Positions 10,776 to 22,394 are shown, numbered from the stretch's first letter. The stretch: DNA of 64,000 bases from Altererythrobacter sp. H2 (GCF_035319885.1 NZ_CP141285.1:1364001-1428000), one strand, 5' to 3'. Notes: generated by a model not told the origin, from the letters alone. A program made the numbers and translations.

Positions 10776-10849
10776 CCCGGGGCAAGGTTCATCCGGGATA
10801 AACCTGGCTGGTCTGACAAGATGAGCCGGTGATTAAGGGGGAGGAACAG

Positions 10850-12371
10850 ATGGTGCGGTTCGGCTTGGGGAAACGCAGACTGGCCGGGCTGGCCCTGCTG
10901 ACGGTTGCAGCAGCGGGAGCGGGGCAGGCCCAATCCCAGTCCCGTTCCGCCGCCGATCCCGATCCCGGTTCCTCCCAGACGTCTCAGGGCGATGTGGCGG
11001 TTACCATCTACAACAACGGGCAGGCACTGGTGCAGGACGTGCGCCAGCTGGCCATCGGCCAGGGGCGCAGCCGGATCGAATTTCCCGACGTGTCGGCCCA
11101 GATCCGGCCCGAGACGCTCAGCTTCTTCGCCGATGACACCACGATTGCGGAACAGAACTTCGACTTCGACCTGCTGACGCCCACCAAGATGATGGAAAAG
11201 GCGATCGGGCAGACCGTCACCCTGCTGCGCACCAACCCGGCGACCGGCGTGGAGACGCGCGAACGTGCTACGGTGCTTTCGACCGCAGGCGGGGTGGTGG
11301 TGCAGATCGGCAACCGGATCGAAGTGCTGCGCGATGATGGCTTGCCGGTGCGGGTGATCTTTGACCGTGTGCCGCCCAACCTGCGCGCCCGGCCGACCCT
11401 TTCCGTCAATATCGAGAGCAGCCGTGCAGGTTCGCGCCCGGCTGCAATCCGTTACCTGACGCCGGGCCTTGGCTGGAACGCGGATTATGTGGCGCTCTAT
11501 GACGAGGCCAAGGGCACGATCGACATGCAGGGCTGGGTCACCCTGACCAACAATACCGGCACCACCTTTCATCGCGCCGAAACGCTGCTGGTGGCGGGCA
11601 GCCCCGGCGGCGGCGGGCGGCGCGGCAATCCCGGCATGATTCGCGCAGGCACGCAGAATTCGGGCCGCGAGCAGCTGGGCGACTTCTACCTCTATCCGAT
11701 CAGCGAACGGACCACGATCGCCAATGCCCAGACCAAGCAGGTCAGCTTCCTCGACGTGCAGGCAGTCCCGGCAAAGAAGGTCTATCGCCGCGACGTGTAC
11801 TGGATGAACAACGACGCCCAGCCGGTGCAGGCGAGCAGCGAGATCGCCTTTTCGACCGCGCGTGACCAGGGACTGGGCGATGCCCTGCCAGCGGGGACGG
11901 TTCGGTTCTACCAGCGCGACCGCCGGGGATCGCCCCAGTTCATCGGCGAGAACGGCATCGGCCACACCCCGATGGGCAGCGAGCTGAGCCTGCGGACCGG
12001 CGATGCGTTTGACGTGTTCGTCCAGGCCGAAGTCGAGAGCCGGCAGGAGATTACCGCGTCCGAATGGGAGAAATCGGCCCGATACCGCGTGATCCGCGAT
12101 GGCCAGGTGGTCGAACAGGTCGAGGTCGAGCGGGCCCAGGACGTTCTACCGCACCACCATGCGTTACAAGCTGACCAACGCCAAGGCGACGCCGGTGGAG
12201 GTCGACCTGGTCCAGGCAGGTCTTGGCCAGTACTGGTGGGGCTATGATTACCGGATCGTCAGCGAGGACGTGCCGGGTGAACAGATCAACTTCGACCGGC
12301 GCAAATGGATGGTGTCCGTGCCGGCAGAAGGCGAGCGGACGATCCGCGTAACCTACGAAACCCGGTACTGA
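10850..12371 (+). pseudogene. DUF4139 secreted protein, interrupted by a one-base frameshift
   Basis: A signal peptide (RRLAGLALLTVAAAGAGQAQ) precedes the DUF4139-type region (VAVTIYNNGQALVQDVRQL, then the LGWNADYVALYDEAKG core). The frame stays open to 12247, but family-like sequence switches frame at 12135-12137. One frame gives VEVERAQDVLPHH. The frame one base later gives RTFYRTTMRYKLTNAK and then a normal C-terminus ending RKWMVSVPAEGERTIRVTYETRY at 12371. Removing one C of the CCC run restores the frame exactly. The GTG at 10829 is rejected as start because GGGGGAGG lies just before ATG 10850. A real mutation and a sequencing error cannot be separated here. Confidence 0.8.
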
Positions 12372-12386
12372 CGGGGCGCGCGGGCC

Positions 12387-14024
12387 ATGCGCCTGATCAC
12401 TGCCGCCCTGGCCCTGCTGTCGCTGGCAAGCCCGTTGCAGGCGCGCGAGGTGGTGGACGCCTCCGCGCCGCAGGCCATGTCGGTCACGCTCTACCGCGAC
12501 CCGTCGCGCGGCACGGGCGAGGCGATGAACCGTGACTGGCCGCAAGGCTTCGCGATGATCAGTGAAACCCGCACTGTTACCCTGCCGCCGGGCGAATCGA
12601 CCGTGCGCTTCGAAGGCGTGGCTGAAGGCATGGTGGGGGTGACCGCGATCGTCACCGGCCTGCCGGGCGGCACGATCGAGATGAACCGCAACGCGGAGCT
12701 GCTTTCGCCCGCCGCGCTGGTCAACGGCGCGCTGGGCAACCGGGTCACCATTACCCGCACCAACCCTGCCACCGGCAAGGCGGTGAGCGAAGAGGCGGTC
12801 GTCCGCACCCGCGCCGATGGCGGGCTGGTGCTCCAGACCGGGGCCGGGTTCGAGGCGGTGCGCTGCGCCGGCTTGCCCGAGGGGCTGACTTTTGACCGCA
12901 TTCCCGCAGGGCTTTCCGCCAGCCCGGTGTTCAGCATCGATACCCGCGATGCAGGTGGGGGGACCTATACCGTCACCCTGACCTATCTCGCCTGGGGGTT
13001 TGACTGGCAGGCCAACTATGTCGCCACCCTGGCCGAGTCGCGCGACGACGCGAAGGGTGACGGCGAGTTTACGATGCGGCTGCTGAGCTGGCTGACCCTG
13101 CTCAACGACAACGGGCAATCATTTCCCGATGCCGAACTGATGGTGATCGCCGGCACGCTCAACGTCACCAGCAATTACCGGGATCTGGCCGAACCGCCGG
13201 TGGCCGATCCCCTGCGGCTGACCTGCTACCCGCTGGGGAGCACCGCCGAGGGGTCGGGCATGCCGTTCTACGGGTCCTATCCCCCTCCGCCGCCACCGCC
13301 GCCCCCAGCTCCTGCGATGATGGCGGATGCGGCGGAAATCATGGTTACCGGATCGCGGATGAACCGGATCGTCGTGACAGCTCAGAAGGTTCGCACGGCC
13401 GAGGAAGAGCAGCTGGGCGATCTCAAGCTTTACCGGGTGCCGTTCCCGGTCACCGTGGCGGCCAAGGGGCTCAAGCAGGTTGCCTTCCTGAGCAAGGACG
13501 CGGTGCGGGCGCGCTATCTCTACCGGATCGGGTGCGATCCGTGGGAAAGGTATGCCGCCACCGACGACGTGGGAGACCTGGAACAGGCCGAGGTCCTGCT
13601 GGTCACGCGCAACGAGATGAAGAAAGGGCTCGGCGTAGCTCTGCCGCAGGGCGCGATGGCGGTGTTCGAGCCGGGCGCGCTCGGCACCCAGCTGGTCGCC
13701 GAAACCGATCTGCGTGACTATCCCGTGGGCCAGGATGTCGAGCTGGAGCTGTCGGACAGTGCACAGGTGTTCAGCCAGTGCGCCTACAACGGGCCGGGTG
13801 ACCCGCCCGAAGACGGCGCGAAGTGGCGAAGGATGCGGGCCGAGATCAGCAATGCCAATAGCCATCCGGTGCGGGTGCGCGTGGTGCTGGGCGGGGCGGG
13901 CGAGATCGAGGCCCGCTGGCCGCGCCGCAAGACCGAGGTCAGGGACGGCGCGCTCGTGGTCGAGGTCACGGTGCCGGCGAACAGGACCGAGCAGTTCGAC
14001 TGGCAGCTGCGCGAAACCGGCTAG
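12387..14024 (+). CDS. DUF4139 domain secreted protein with TonB-box-like insert
   Basis: A 545-residue paralogue of the preceding gene, 15 bases downstream. Signal peptide MRLITAALALLSLASPLQAREV. It has the family's NRVTITRTNPATGKAV, LPEGLTFDRIPAGLSASPVFSI and LAWGFDWQANYVATLAESRDD blocks, and a C-terminal beta-rich region. In the middle (residues about 295-330) a poly-proline run is followed by AAEIMVTGSRMNRIVVTAQKV, which resembles TonB-box sequences of Sphingomonad receptors (see findings). Likely periplasmic or outer-membrane associated; function unknown. Confidence 0.82.
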   Translation: MRLITAALALLSLASPLQAREVVDASAPQAMSVTLYRDPSRGTGEAMNRDWPQGFAMISETRTVTLPPGESTVRFEGVAEGMVGVTAIVTGLPGGTIEMNRNAELLSPAALVNGALGNRVTITRTNPATGKAVSEEAVVRTRADGGLVLQTGAGFEAVRCAGLPEGLTFDRIPAGLSASPVFSIDTRDAGGGTYTVTLTYLAWGFDWQANYVATLAESRDDAKGDGEFTMRLLSWLTLLNDNGQSFPDAELMVIAGTLNVTSNYRDLAEPPVADPLRLTCYPLGSTAEGSGMPFYGSYPPPPPPPPPAPAMMADAAEIMVTGSRMNRIVVTAQKVRTAEEEQLGDLKLYRVPFPVTVAAKGLKQVAFLSKDAVRARYLYRIGCDPWERYAATDDVGDLEQAEVLLVTRNEMKKGLGVALPQGAMAVFEPGALGTQLVAETDLRDYPVGQDVELELSDSAQVFSQCAYNGPGDPPEDGAKWRRMRAEISNANSHPVRVRVVLGGAGEIEARWPRRKTEVRDGALVVEVTVPANRTEQFDWQLRETG

Positions 14025-14058
14025 GCAGGGCGCTGAAAGGCCTGTTTAAAAAAGTTCT

Positions 14059-14073
14059 GTTCCACTCTTGTTC
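14059..14073 (+). promoter_or_regulatory. LexA (SOS) box upstream of recA
   Basis: GTTC-N7-GTTC (GTTCCACTCTTGTTC) is the exact alphaproteobacterial LexA operator. Its right half is also part of an inverted repeat TTGTTC-N5-GAACAA (14068-14084). It lies 77 bases before the recA ATG. Confidence 0.88.
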
Positions 14074-14149
14074 TGCCGGAACAAATGCGATACATCGTCT
14101 TTCGTCGATAACGGGCACCAGGCCCTAGGCAAGCGAAGGAGGTCATGCG

Positions 14150-15211
14150 ATGGCTGCGCAACTCAAGCTGGTGGAAGGCAAGGAAGTGAACGCAGAACGG
14201 CAGAAGGCGCTCGATGCAGCGCTCGCGCAGATTGACCGTGCATTCGGCAAGGGCTCGGCGATGAAGCTGGGCAGCAAGGAAGCGATGCAGGTGGAGGTAA
14301 TCCCCACCGGTTCGCTCGGGCTCGACATTGCGCTTGGCGTGGGCGGCTTGCCCAAGGGCCGGGTGATCGAGGTCTATGGCCCGGAAAGCTCCGGCAAGAC
14401 GACGCTGGCCCTGCATGTGATTGCCGAGGCGCAGAAGGCTGGCGGCACCGCTGCCTTCGTCGATGCCGAGCACGCGCTCGACCCGGTCTATGCCAAGAAG
14501 CTGGGGGTCGACATTGACGAGCTGATCGTGTCGCAGCCCGATACCGGCGAACAGGCGCTGGAAATCGTGGATACCCTGGTCCGCTCCAACGCGATCGACG
14601 TGCTGGTGGTCGACTCGGTTGCCGCCCTGGTTCCGCGTGCGGAGATCGAGGGCGAAATGGGTGACAGCCATGTCGGCCTCCAGGCCCGCCTGATGAGCCA
14701 GAGCCTGCGCAAGCTGACCGGCTCGATCAGCCGCTCCAAGTGCATGGTGATCTTCATCAACCAGCTGCGGATGAAGATCGGCGTGATGTATGGCAACCCG
14801 GAAACCACCACCGGCGGCAATGCGCTCAAGTTCTATGCCAGTGTCCGGCTCGACATTCGCCGCACCGGGCAGATCAAGGATCGTGACGAGATCGTCGGCA
14901 ACGCGACCCGGGTGAAGGTGGTCAAGAACAAGGTGGCCCCTCCGTTCAAACAGGTCGAATTCGACATCATGTATGGTGAAGGCATTTCCAAGATCGGCGA
15001 GATCCTCGATCTCGGGGTCAAGGCCGGGGTGGTGGAGAAATCGGGCAGCTGGTTCAGCTACGATTCGATCCGGATCGGCCAGGGGCGCGAGAACGCCAAG
15101 CAGTTCCTCAAGGAAAATACCGAACTTTGCGACAAGCTGGAAGCCGCCATCCGCGGCCGAACCGACGTTGTCGCCGAGGAGATGATGGCCGGTCCTGACG
15201 CGGAGGACTGA
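14150..15211 (+). CDS. recA: Recombinase A
   Basis: A 353-residue DNA strand-exchange protein and LexA co-protease. Walker A is GPESSGKTT (about residue 78) and Walker B is [14 protein letters not shown]. Loop L1 [15 protein letters not shown] and loop L2 [34 protein letters not shown] are both canonical. The start is preceded by GAAGGAGGTC. SOS control is shown by the upstream LexA box, and a terminator hairpin follows at 15275. Confidence 0.99.
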   Translation: MAAQLKLVEGKEVNAERQKALDAALAQIDRAFGKGSAMKLGSKEAMQVEVIPTGSLGLDIALGVGGLPKGRVIEVYGPESSGKTTLALHVIAEAQKAGGTAAFVDAEHALDPVYAKKLGVDIDELIVSQPDTGEQALEIVDTLVRSNAIDVLVVDSVAALVPRAEIEGEMGDSHVGLQARLMSQSLRKLTGSISRSKCMVIFINQLRMKIGVMYGNPETTTGGNALKFYASVRLDIRRTGQIKDRDEIVGNATRVKVVKNKVAPPFKQVEFDIMYGEGISKIGEILDLGVKAGVVEKSGSWFSYDSIRIGQGRENAKQFLKENTELCDKLEAAIRGRTDVVAEEMMAGPDAED

Positions 15212-15274
15212 ACCATCGCTGCTCAAGCGGGCGCATGATCCCCGTCGCACTGGCGGGCGCGCCCGGGAAAACGG

Positions 15275-15318
15275 AAAACCGGCGTGATGGCGAGCTTCGC
15301 CACGCGCCGGTTTTTCTT
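15275..15318 (+). terminator. Rho-independent terminator of recA
   Basis: AAAACCGGCG and CGCCGGTTTTT form the outer stem, around an inner stem TGGCGA/TCGCCA. It ends in TTTTTCTT. It lies 64 bases after the recA stop. Confidence 0.8.
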
Positions 15319-15574
15319 GTCCGGCGGGCCTGCCCCCGCCCCGCACGCCGTCCGCCCGGACATCTTCCGCCCCAGCCGCATGTCGTCTGCCCCTGAGATC
15401 TACCGCCCCCGACGTCATGCGCCTCGGCGGATCCCGTGCCGGGCGCCCCGTTGGTGAGCCGCATCCTTGCCTCCGCTTCGGACCATTGTCGACCCCCGTC
15501 GGCTTGCCAACCCCTTGATTGCCGGTATGCTTTGCCGCGAGAACGCCCCCGGGTTCGCAACAAAGGGCAAGGCA

Positions 15575-16402
15575 GTGACGGACAAGAACGAGTGGCAGGG
15601 CCGGGTCGGCCAGAACTGGGCGGCCGAGTGGCGCCGCACCGATCGCAGCTTCACCGGCCTGACCGATGTCCTGCTCAACCGCGCCAGCGCCCGCCCGTTT
15701 CGCCGGGCGCTCGATGTCGGCTGTGGTGCCGGCGAACTCTCGCTGGCCCTGGCCCGCGGCCATGCCGGCGCGGAAGTGGTCGGCCTCGACATCAGCCCTG
15801 ACCTGATCGCGGTCGCGCGGGAACGCAGCGGCTATCTCGGCAACGTGTTCTTCGACGAGGGCGATGCGTCGCACTGGCAACTGCCCGGCTATGCCCCTGA
15901 CCTGATTGCCTCCCGCCACGGTGTGATGTTCTTTGACCGGCCGGTCGCAGCCTTCGCCCATCTCCTGGCCATGGCCGCCCCCGGCGCGAGACTGGTCTAT
16001 TCCTGCTTCCGCGATGTGTCGGAGAATCCCTGGGCCGACCGGGTCATCTCGCTCCTCCCGCCCGAGGCGGTCGTTCCGATCGACCCGCTGACCCCCGGGC
16101 CGTTCGCAATGGCTGACCCGGTCCAGGTCGAAGGCATACTGGCCGAGGCTGGCTGGCAGGAGATCCGGCTGGAACCGGTCGACTTCGCTTTCATCCTGGG
16201 GGGCGGGGAGAACCCGCTGGAGGATGCGGTCTCCTACATGCTCACGATCGGGCCCGCCGCGCGCGCCGCCCGGATGCTGCCGGACGAGGATCGCGCCAAC
16301 TTCATCGGCCGTCTGCGCCGCTTCCTGGCCAACAATGTCGAGGGCGGGCTGATCGCCTTGCGAGCAGGGGCATGGATCGTTTCGGCACAAAAGGCGTTGT
16401 AA
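15575..16402 (+). CDS. Class I SAM-dependent methyltransferase
   Basis: About 275 residues. The SAM-binding motif I is ALDVGCGAGELSLALA (residues about 38-53), acidic motif II is VVGLDISPDLIAVAR, and DEGDASHWQLP marks the adenine-binding loop. The substrate is unknown; the fold resembles methyltransferases acting on small molecules. The GTG at 15575 is chosen because AAAGGGCAAGGCA precedes it. The longer frame back to 15467 has no methyltransferase-like sequence. Confidence 0.83.
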   Translation: MTDKNEWQGRVGQNWAAEWRRTDRSFTGLTDVLLNRASARPFRRALDVGCGAGELSLALARGHAGAEVVGLDISPDLIAVARERSGYLGNVFFDEGDASHWQLPGYAPDLIASRHGVMFFDRPVAAFAHLLAMAAPGARLVYSCFRDVSENPWADRVISLLPPEAVVPIDPLTPGPFAMADPVQVEGILAEAGWQEIRLEPVDFAFILGGGENPLEDAVSYMLTIGPAARAARMLPDEDRANFIGRLRRFLANNVEGGLIALRAGAWIVSAQKAL

Positions 16403-16474
16403 TCGGTTGCGCCGTTCTCAGACACCCGCTTAATCCGCTTGTCGCACGCGCGGCTTGTGCCTAATTCGCGGGGC

Positions 16475-19150
16475 ATGACGTCCACCAACGAAATCCGCCG
16501 CAGCTTCCTCGATTATTTCGGCAAGGCTGGCCATGCCGTGCGCCCGAGTGCGCCGCTGGTTCCCTACAGCGATCCCACGCTGATGTTCGTCAACGCGGGG
16601 ATGGTGCCGTTCAAGAACATGTTCACCGGGCTGGAAACCCCGCCCGCACCCACGGCCACCAGCAGCCAGAAGTGTGTCCGCGCCGGGGGCAAGCACAACG
16701 ATCTCGACAATGTCGGCTACACCGCCCGGCATCACACCTTCTTCGAGATGCTCGGCAACTTCTCGTTCGGGGACTATTTCAAGGAACAGGCGATCCTCCA
16801 TGCCTGGACCCTGCTGACCCGCGAATGGGGTCTGCCGGCCGACAAGCTCACCGCCACTGTCTATCACACCGATGACGAGGCGTTCGATCTGTGGCGCAAG
16901 ATTGCCGGGCTGCCGGAGGAGCGGATCATCCGCATCCCGACCAGCGACAACTTCTGGTCGATGGGCGATACCGGCCCCTGCGGCCCGTGCAGCGAGATTT
17001 TCTACGACCACGGCGACCATATCCCCGGCGGCCCTCCGGGCAGCCCGGACGAGGACGGCGACCGGTTCATCGAGATCTGGAACCTGGTGTTCATGCAGTT
17101 CGAGCAGGCCGCCGACGGCAGCCGCACCGACCTGCCCAAGCCCTCGATCGATACCGGCATGGGCCTCGAACGCATCGCCGCCGTGATGCAGGGCGTGCAC
17201 GACAACTATGATACCGACACCTTCCGCGCGCTGGTCGCTGCCAGCGAGAGCCTGACCGGTGTCGCCGCGCAGGGCGAGCAGCGCGCCAGCCACCGCGTGA
17301 TTGCCGACCACCTGCGCTCGACCAGCTTCCTGATGGCCGACGGGGTGCTGCCCTCCAACGAAGGGCGCGGCTATGTGCTGCGCCGGATCATGCGCCGCGC
17401 CATGCGCCACGCGCACCTGCTGGGGGCGAAGGATCCGCTGATGCACCGCCTGGTGCCGTCACTGGTGGCCGAGATGGGGCAGGCCTATCCTGAACTCCAG
17501 CGCGGGCAGGCCCTGATCGAGGAAGTGCTGGAGCGCGAGGAAACCCAGTTCCGCCGCACGCTGGAGAAGGGCCTCGGCCTGCTCGACGAGGCGACCGGCA
17601 CCATGGGCGGAGGCGACAGCCTCGACGGCGAAACCGCTTTCCGGCTCTATGACACCTACGGCTTCCCTTATGATCTGACCGAAGACGCGTTGCGGGCGCG
17701 CGGGATCGGGGTGGACAAGGCCGGGTTCGATGCGGCGATGGCGCGCCAGAAGGCGGCAGCGCGCGCAGCGTGGAAGGGCTCCGGCCAGGCGGCTGACAGC
17801 GAAGTCTGGTTCGATCTCGCCGAGCGTGAGGGCGGCACCGAGTTTACCGGATATGCCGCCACCGAAGGCGAAGGCCGGGTGGTGGCACTGGTGCGGGACG
17901 GCAGCGAGGTCCAGCAGGCCAGCGCGGGCGAGAGCGTGGTGGTGCTGACCAACCAGACCCCGTTCTACGGCGAAAGCGGCGGCCAGACCGGCGATGTCGG
18001 CGCGATTTCGAACAACGAAGGCCTGCGCCTGTCGGTCTCCGATACCTCCAAGCCATTGGGCCGCCTCCATGCGCATCATGCCACCGTGGAAGCGGGCACG
18101 ATCCGCGTGGGCGATACCGTGCGGCTGGTGGTCGACGTCGAACGGCGTGACCGGATCCGGGCGAACCATTCGGCCACCCACCTGGTCCATGCCGCGCTGC
18201 GGGGCCGCCTCGGCAGCCATGTGACGCAGAAGGGATCGCTGGTAGCGGAAGAACGCCTGCGGTTCGACTTCTCGCACCCCAAGCCGCTCTCGGCGGAGGA
18301 CATCGCCGCGATCGAGGCTGAAGTGAACGCGGAAATCCGCGCCAACGAGCAGGTCGTGACCCGCCTGATGAGCCCGGACGATGCGGTGGAAGCCGGCGCG
18401 CTGGCCCTGTTTGGCGAAAAATACGGCGAGGAAGTGCGCGTGCTGTCGATGGGCCGCAAGGGCACCCAGGCAGACGGGGCCGAGCGGACCTATTCGGTCG
18501 AGCTGTGCGGCGGCACACACGTGCGCGCCACCGGCGATATCGGCCTGTTCCGGATCGTTTCGGAAAGCGCGGTGTCCAGCGGCGTGCGCCGGATCGAGGC
18601 GCTGACCGGAGAGGCCGCGCGCCAGTGGCTGGTCGGCCGCGAAGAGGCTCTGAAGGCCGTGGCGGGGACGATCAAGGCCTCGCCTGACGAGGTCGAGGCC
18701 CGGGTTGCCGCGCTGGTGGAGGAACGCAAGCGGCTCGAACGCGAGCTGGCCGAGGCAAGGCGCGCGCTGGCGCTGGGCGGCGGCGGTGGCGCTGCTGGTG
18801 CGCCCGCTGAAGAGACAGTGGCCGGGGTCAGCTTCTCGGGCCAGGTCTATGACGGGCTGGACGCAAAGGAACTGCGCGGCCTGCTTGACGAGGCCAAGAA
18901 GCGGATCGGTTCGGGCGTGGCGGCGGCGGTGGCGGTGAATGACGGGCGCGCCGCCATTGCGGTGGCGGTGACGGACGACCTGACCGGGCGATTCGATGCG
19001 GTGGCGCTGGTGCGCGCCGGGGTCGAGGCGCTGGGCGGCAAGGGCGGCGGCGGGCGCGCGGACATGGCCCAGGGCGGCGGCCCCGAGGCGGGCAAGGCGG
19101 CCGAAGCCGTGGCTGCGGTCAAGGCGGCGATGGAGACCGTTGCCGCCTAA
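16475..19150 (+). CDS. alaS: Alanyl-tRNA synthetase
   Basis: An 891-residue enzyme that charges tRNA-Ala and edits mischarged Ser or Gly. The class II core has [22 protein letters not shown] and the motif 3 region [15 protein letters not shown]. The editing domain carries the zinc ligands in [15 protein letters not shown] and [13 protein letters not shown]. The C-terminal DHHA1 domain ends in [16 protein letters not shown], as usual. Start at 16475 ([15 protein letters not shown]) matches the family N-terminus. Its stop overlaps the convergent antiporter gene by 4 bases. Confidence 0.98.
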   Translation: MTSTNEIRRSFLDYFGKAGHAVRPSAPLVPYSDPTLMFVNAGMVPFKNMFTGLETPPAPTATSSQKCVRAGGKHNDLDNVGYTARHHTFFEMLGNFSFGDYFKEQAILHAWTLLTREWGLPADKLTATVYHTDDEAFDLWRKIAGLPEERIIRIPTSDNFWSMGDTGPCGPCSEIFYDHGDHIPGGPPGSPDEDGDRFIEIWNLVFMQFEQAADGSRTDLPKPSIDTGMGLERIAAVMQGVHDNYDTDTFRALVAASESLTGVAAQGEQRASHRVIADHLRSTSFLMADGVLPSNEGRGYVLRRIMRRAMRHAHLLGAKDPLMHRLVPSLVAEMGQAYPELQRGQALIEEVLEREETQFRRTLEKGLGLLDEATGTMGGGDSLDGETAFRLYDTYGFPYDLTEDALRARGIGVDKAGFDAAMARQKAAARAAWKGSGQAADSEVWFDLAEREGGTEFTGYAATEGEGRVVALVRDGSEVQQASAGESVVVLTNQTPFYGESGGQTGDVGAISNNEGLRLSVSDTSKPLGRLHAHHATVEAGTIRVGDTVRLVVDVERRDRIRANHSATHLVHAALRGRLGSHVTQKGSLVAEERLRFDFSHPKPLSAEDIAAIEAEVNAEIRANEQVVTRLMSPDDAVEAGALALFGEKYGEEVRVLSMGRKGTQADGAERTYSVELCGGTHVRATGDIGLFRIVSESAVSSGVRRIEALTGEAARQWLVGREEALKAVAGTIKASPDEVEARVAALVEERKRLERELAEARRALALGGGGGAAGAPAEETVAGVSFSGQVYDGLDAKELRGLLDEAKKRIGSGVAAAVAVNDGRAAIAVAVTDDLTGRFDAVALVRAGVEALGGKGGGGRADMAQGGGPEAGKAAEAVAAVKAAMETVAA

Positions 19151-20922
19151 GGCGCAGCAGCGGGATCCGGCCTGACCGTGCCTGAGCGCAGCTTGGGGCG
19201 GTAATCGAGTTCGCCATCCCGCTCGATCTGGGCGCGGAATTCGTCACGCTTCTCGTGAATCGAGGCGATCACCGGGCCGACCGCCACCCCGATATCGGTG
19301 AGCACCGCTTCGGACAGTTGGAGCGAGCTTTCCAGCGTTTCCGGCACGGCATGGCTGGCCCCGGCGCGGTAGAGCGCGGCGGCGTGCTGCAGGTCGCGCG
19401 CGCGGGCCACGATCAGCAGGTCCGGATGCTCCTTGCGCAGTCTGGAGACCAGCCGCTGTGCCAGCACCGGTTCGTCCATGGTCAGGACCACCGCCTGCGC
19501 CTGCCCGATGCCGAGGCGGCTGAGTGTGTCGAGCCGGCTGGCATCGCCGAACTGCGCCCGGAACCCGTCCCGCCGCGCCCGTTCGGTGAGCTCCGGATTG
19601 GAATCGATCGCGAGGTAGGGGCGGTTGTGGGTGGCGAGCATCTCCGCCACCATCTGTCCGACCCGGCCGATTCCGAGGATGATGACGCGCTGCTCTTCCT
19701 CATCTAAGGCCAGATCGGGCGCTGCATCGATCCGTCTGGCAACGGACCGGCCCAGCCTGGCCAGCAGCGGGGTGACGGTCAGCCCGATCGCAGTGACGAT
19801 CTGCCAGAATTGTGCGGTGCCGGGCTGGATCAGTAAGGCGGCGCTGGCCGCAGCAAGGATAATCAGGGTGTCTTCTGAAGGACTGGCCATCAGGATGCCG
19901 GTCTCGGCGGCCGTGCTGCGCCGCGCGCCCATCATTCTGAGCAGGACCATGGTCACGACTGCCTTGAAAAACAGCACGAGGACGACAGCCACCAGGATCG
20001 AGTCAAGGTTGGCAATCACCACTGCAAGGTCGATGCTCATCCCTATCGTGATCAGGAATACGCCGAGGGCAAGCCCCTTGAACGGCTCCATGATTGCAGC
20101 GACTTCCGGCGAATAATCCGTCTCGGCGATCAGAACGCCAGCAATCAGTGCACCCACGATTGGCGACAGTCCTACCGCTGCGGTCGCCAAGCTGGCGCCG
20201 ATCACCACCAGAAGCGCAGCTGACAGGAAAAGCTCCGGGCTTTTGGTCCTGGCGGCGAGACCGAACAGCTTTGGCAGGCCTAGCCAGCCGATCAGCAGCA
20301 GGGCCGCGATCACGGCTCCGCCCATCCACAACGTTTCGATCAGCCCGCCCCACCCGTCGGCCTTAGCATGGGGCGCCATGGCGCCGAGGATGAAGATGAT
20401 CGGCACCAGCGCGATGCCTTCGAACAGCAGCATCGACAGGGCAGCACGGCCGACAGGGGAGGTAGTGCCGGAAATTGGCAGGACAATTGCGGTCGAAGAG
20501 AACGCCAGGGCAAACCCCAGCGCCAGCGCGCCGGTCCAGTACTGTCCCAGCATGGCCAGTACTGCCGCCAGAACGGTCCCGGCGACCAGCACCTCTAGCG
20601 CGCCGAGGCCGAAGACATAGCGCCGCAATTGCCATAGTCGGCTGAACGAGAGCTCCAGCCCGATCGCGAAAAGCAGCAGGATGATGCCAAAGTCGGCAAA
20701 GGGCTTCAGCCCGTCCGGGTCGGTTATCGTGATGTGGGTGAGCCAGGGGTGGTCGAACACCATCTTGCCGAGGCCATAGGGGCCGACCGCCACGCCGATC
20801 AGGATGAACCCGATCACCGGGGTGATGCGGAACCGCGCAAACAGCGGGATCACGATCCCCGCCGCGCCGAGAATCACCAGGGCGTCGGACAGCATCGGGG
20901 TGGGTGCGAGTTCTCCGGCCAT
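19147..20922 (-). CDS. CPA2-family monovalent cation/proton antiporter (Kef-type)
   Basis: A 591-residue inner-membrane potassium or sodium/proton antiporter. About 12 hydrophobic segments in the first 390 residues include [20 protein letters not shown] and the [24 protein letters not shown] motif. A cytoplasmic TrkA-N (RCK) domain follows, with the Rossmann signature [17 protein letters not shown]. It resembles KefB/KefC and YbaL. Convergent with alaS, the stop codons overlapping (19147-19150). Ion specificity cannot be read from the sequence. Confidence 0.92.
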   Translation of the reverse strand: MAGELAPTPMLSDALVILGAAGIVIPLFARFRITPVIGFILIGVAVGPYGLGKMVFDHPWLTHITITDPDGLKPFADFGIILLLFAIGLELSFSRLWQLRRYVFGLGALEVLVAGTVLAAVLAMLGQYWTGALALGFALAFSSTAIVLPISGTTSPVGRAALSMLLFEGIALVPIIFILGAMAPHAKADGWGGLIETLWMGGAVIAALLLIGWLGLPKLFGLAARTKSPELFLSAALLVVIGASLATAAVGLSPIVGALIAGVLIAETDYSPEVAAIMEPFKGLALGVFLITIGMSIDLAVVIANLDSILVAVVLVLFFKAVVTMVLLRMMGARRSTAAETGILMASPSEDTLIILAAASAALLIQPGTAQFWQIVTAIGLTVTPLLARLGRSVARRIDAAPDLALDEEEQRVIILGIGRVGQMVAEMLATHNRPYLAIDSNPELTERARRDGFRAQFGDASRLDTLSRLGIGQAQAVVLTMDEPVLAQRLVSRLRKEHPDLLIVARARDLQHAAALYRAGASHAVPETLESSLQLSEAVLTDIGVAVGPVIASIHEKRDEFRAQIERDGELDYRPKLRSGTVRPDPAAAP

Positions 20923-20981
20923 GACCGGACCTTAGACGGCACTTCGCGGCGATGCCAACCGCTATACCCGCTTCAACGCAA

Positions 20982-21009
20982 AGCCCCCGGCAGATGGCTG
21001 CCGGGGGCT
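20982..21009 (-). terminator. Terminator hairpin downstream of icd
   Basis: AGCCCCCGGCAG and CTGCCGGGGGCT form a perfect 12-bp stem around a 4-base loop, located 27 bases past the icd stop. On the minus strand it is followed by TTTGCGTT, a weak T-run. Confidence 0.75.
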
Positions 21010-21035
21010 CTGGTATGCATCGCTGCAAAGGTCGG

Positions 21036-22259
21036 TCAGGCCTGGCTGGCCATTTCCTTTTCGAGGTTCTGCACGATTGCCTCGAAGAACTGTTCGGTGG
21101 TCATCCAGCTCTGTTCCGGGCCGATCAGCAGCGCGAGGTCCTTGGTCATGTGGCCGCGCTCGACCGTCTCGATGCAGACCCGCTCCAGCGTTTCGGCGAA
21201 GCGGACCACCTCGGGCGTCTCGTCGAACTTGCCGCGATACATCAGGCCGCGGGTCCAGGCGAAGATGCTGGCGATCGGGTTGGTGCTGGTTGCCTTGCCC
21301 TGCTGGTGCTGGCGATAGTGGCGGGTGACGGTGCCGTGCGCCGCTTCCGCCTCGATCGTCTTGCCGTCCGGGCTCATCAGGACCGAGGTCATCAGGCCGA
21401 GCGAGCCGAACCCTTGTGCGACGGTGTCCGACTGGACGTCGCCGTCGTAGTTCTTGCATGCCCACACGAACTTGCCGCTCCACTTGAGGGCGGAGGCGAC
21501 CATGTCGTCAATCAGGCGGTGTTCGTAGACAATCCCGGCGGCCTTGAACTTCTCGGCAAAGCCTTCGCTGTCGAACACTTCCTGGAACAGATCCTTGAAG
21601 CGTCCGTCATAGGCCTTGAGGATGGTGTTCTTGGTCGAAAGGTACACCGGCCAGCCGAGGTTGAGGCCGTAGTTGAAGCTGGCGCGGGCAAAATCGCGGA
21701 TCGAATCGTCCAGGTTGTACATCGCCATGGCGACGCCCGCGCTGGGGAAGTCGAACACGTCGAGGTCGATCTTGGTGCCGTCCTCGCCGTCGAACACCAG
21801 CCGCAGCTTGCCCGGGCCGGGAATCAGCGTGTCGGTGGCCTTGTACTGGTCACCGAAGGCATGGCGGCCGACGACAATGGGATCGGTCCAGCCCGGCACC
21901 AGCCGGGGCACGTTTTCGATCACGATCGGTTCGCGGAAGACCACGCCGCCCAGGATGTTGCGGATGGTCCCGTTGGGGCTCTTCCACATCTGCTTGAGGT
22001 TGAATTCCTCCACCCGCTGCTCGTCCGGGGTAATGGTCGCACACTTCACGCCCACGCCGTACTGCTTGATCGCATTGGCGGAATCGACGGTAATCTGGTC
22101 GTTCGTCTCGTCCCGCTTCTCGACCGAGAGGTCGTAGTACTTCAGGTCGATGTCGAGATAGGGCAGGATCAGCCGCTCGCGGATCCATTGCCAGATGATC
22201 CGCGTCATCTCGTCGCCGTCGAGTTCGACGACCGGGTTCTTGACCTTGATTTTCTGCAT
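21036..22259 (-). CDS. icd: NADP-dependent isocitrate dehydrogenase
   Basis: A 407-residue TCA-cycle enzyme of the eukaryote-like homodimeric class. It converts isocitrate to 2-oxoglutarate with NADP. Visible motifs are [15 protein letters not shown] at the N-terminus, [12 protein letters not shown], the substrate-binding [37 protein letters not shown] with the metal-binding Asp residues, and [13 protein letters not shown] 22259 is chosen because it gives the family N-terminus [15 protein letters not shown]; the frame extends to 22514 only through the SRP RNA region. Confidence 0.97.
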   Translation of the reverse strand: MQKIKVKNPVVELDGDEMTRIIWQWIRERLILPYLDIDLKYYDLSVEKRDETNDQITVDSANAIKQYGVGVKCATITPDEQRVEEFNLKQMWKSPNGTIRNILGGVVFREPIVIENVPRLVPGWTDPIVVGRHAFGDQYKATDTLIPGPGKLRLVFDGEDGTKIDLDVFDFPSAGVAMAMYNLDDSIRDFARASFNYGLNLGWPVYLSTKNTILKAYDGRFKDLFQEVFDSEGFAEKFKAAGIVYEHRLIDDMVASALKWSGKFVWACKNYDGDVQSDTVAQGFGSLGLMTSVLMSPDGKTIEAEAAHGTVTRHYRQHQQGKATSTNPIASIFAWTRGLMYRGKFDETPEVVRFAETLERVCIETVERGHMTKDLALLIGPEQSWMTTEQFFEAIVQNLEKEMASQA

Positions 22260-22359
22260 GGGTTCCCCGTTGCCTGCTGGAAATGGTTGGCGGCGCTTTA
22301 GCAGAGGAGGGCGGGCACGCAAGGGCACGCAAGGGAGGGCGCATTCGCCTTTCGCAGTC

Positions 22360-22388
22360 TTGCCAATCGGGACCGCCCGCGCCATATG
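22360..22388 (+). promoter_or_regulatory. Putative promoter of the SRP RNA gene
   Basis: TTGCCA (22360-22365), a 17-base spacer and CATATG (22383-22388). Initiation about 6-7 bases on matches the predicted 5' end of the SRP RNA. Confidence 0.5.
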
Positions 22389-22394
22389 CGCAGC

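Noticed and set aside
15319-15574. Possible gene between the recA terminator and the methyltransferase
   Set aside because: The longer methyltransferase frame upstream of 15575 has no family similarity and no ribosome site; the stretch looks non-coding.
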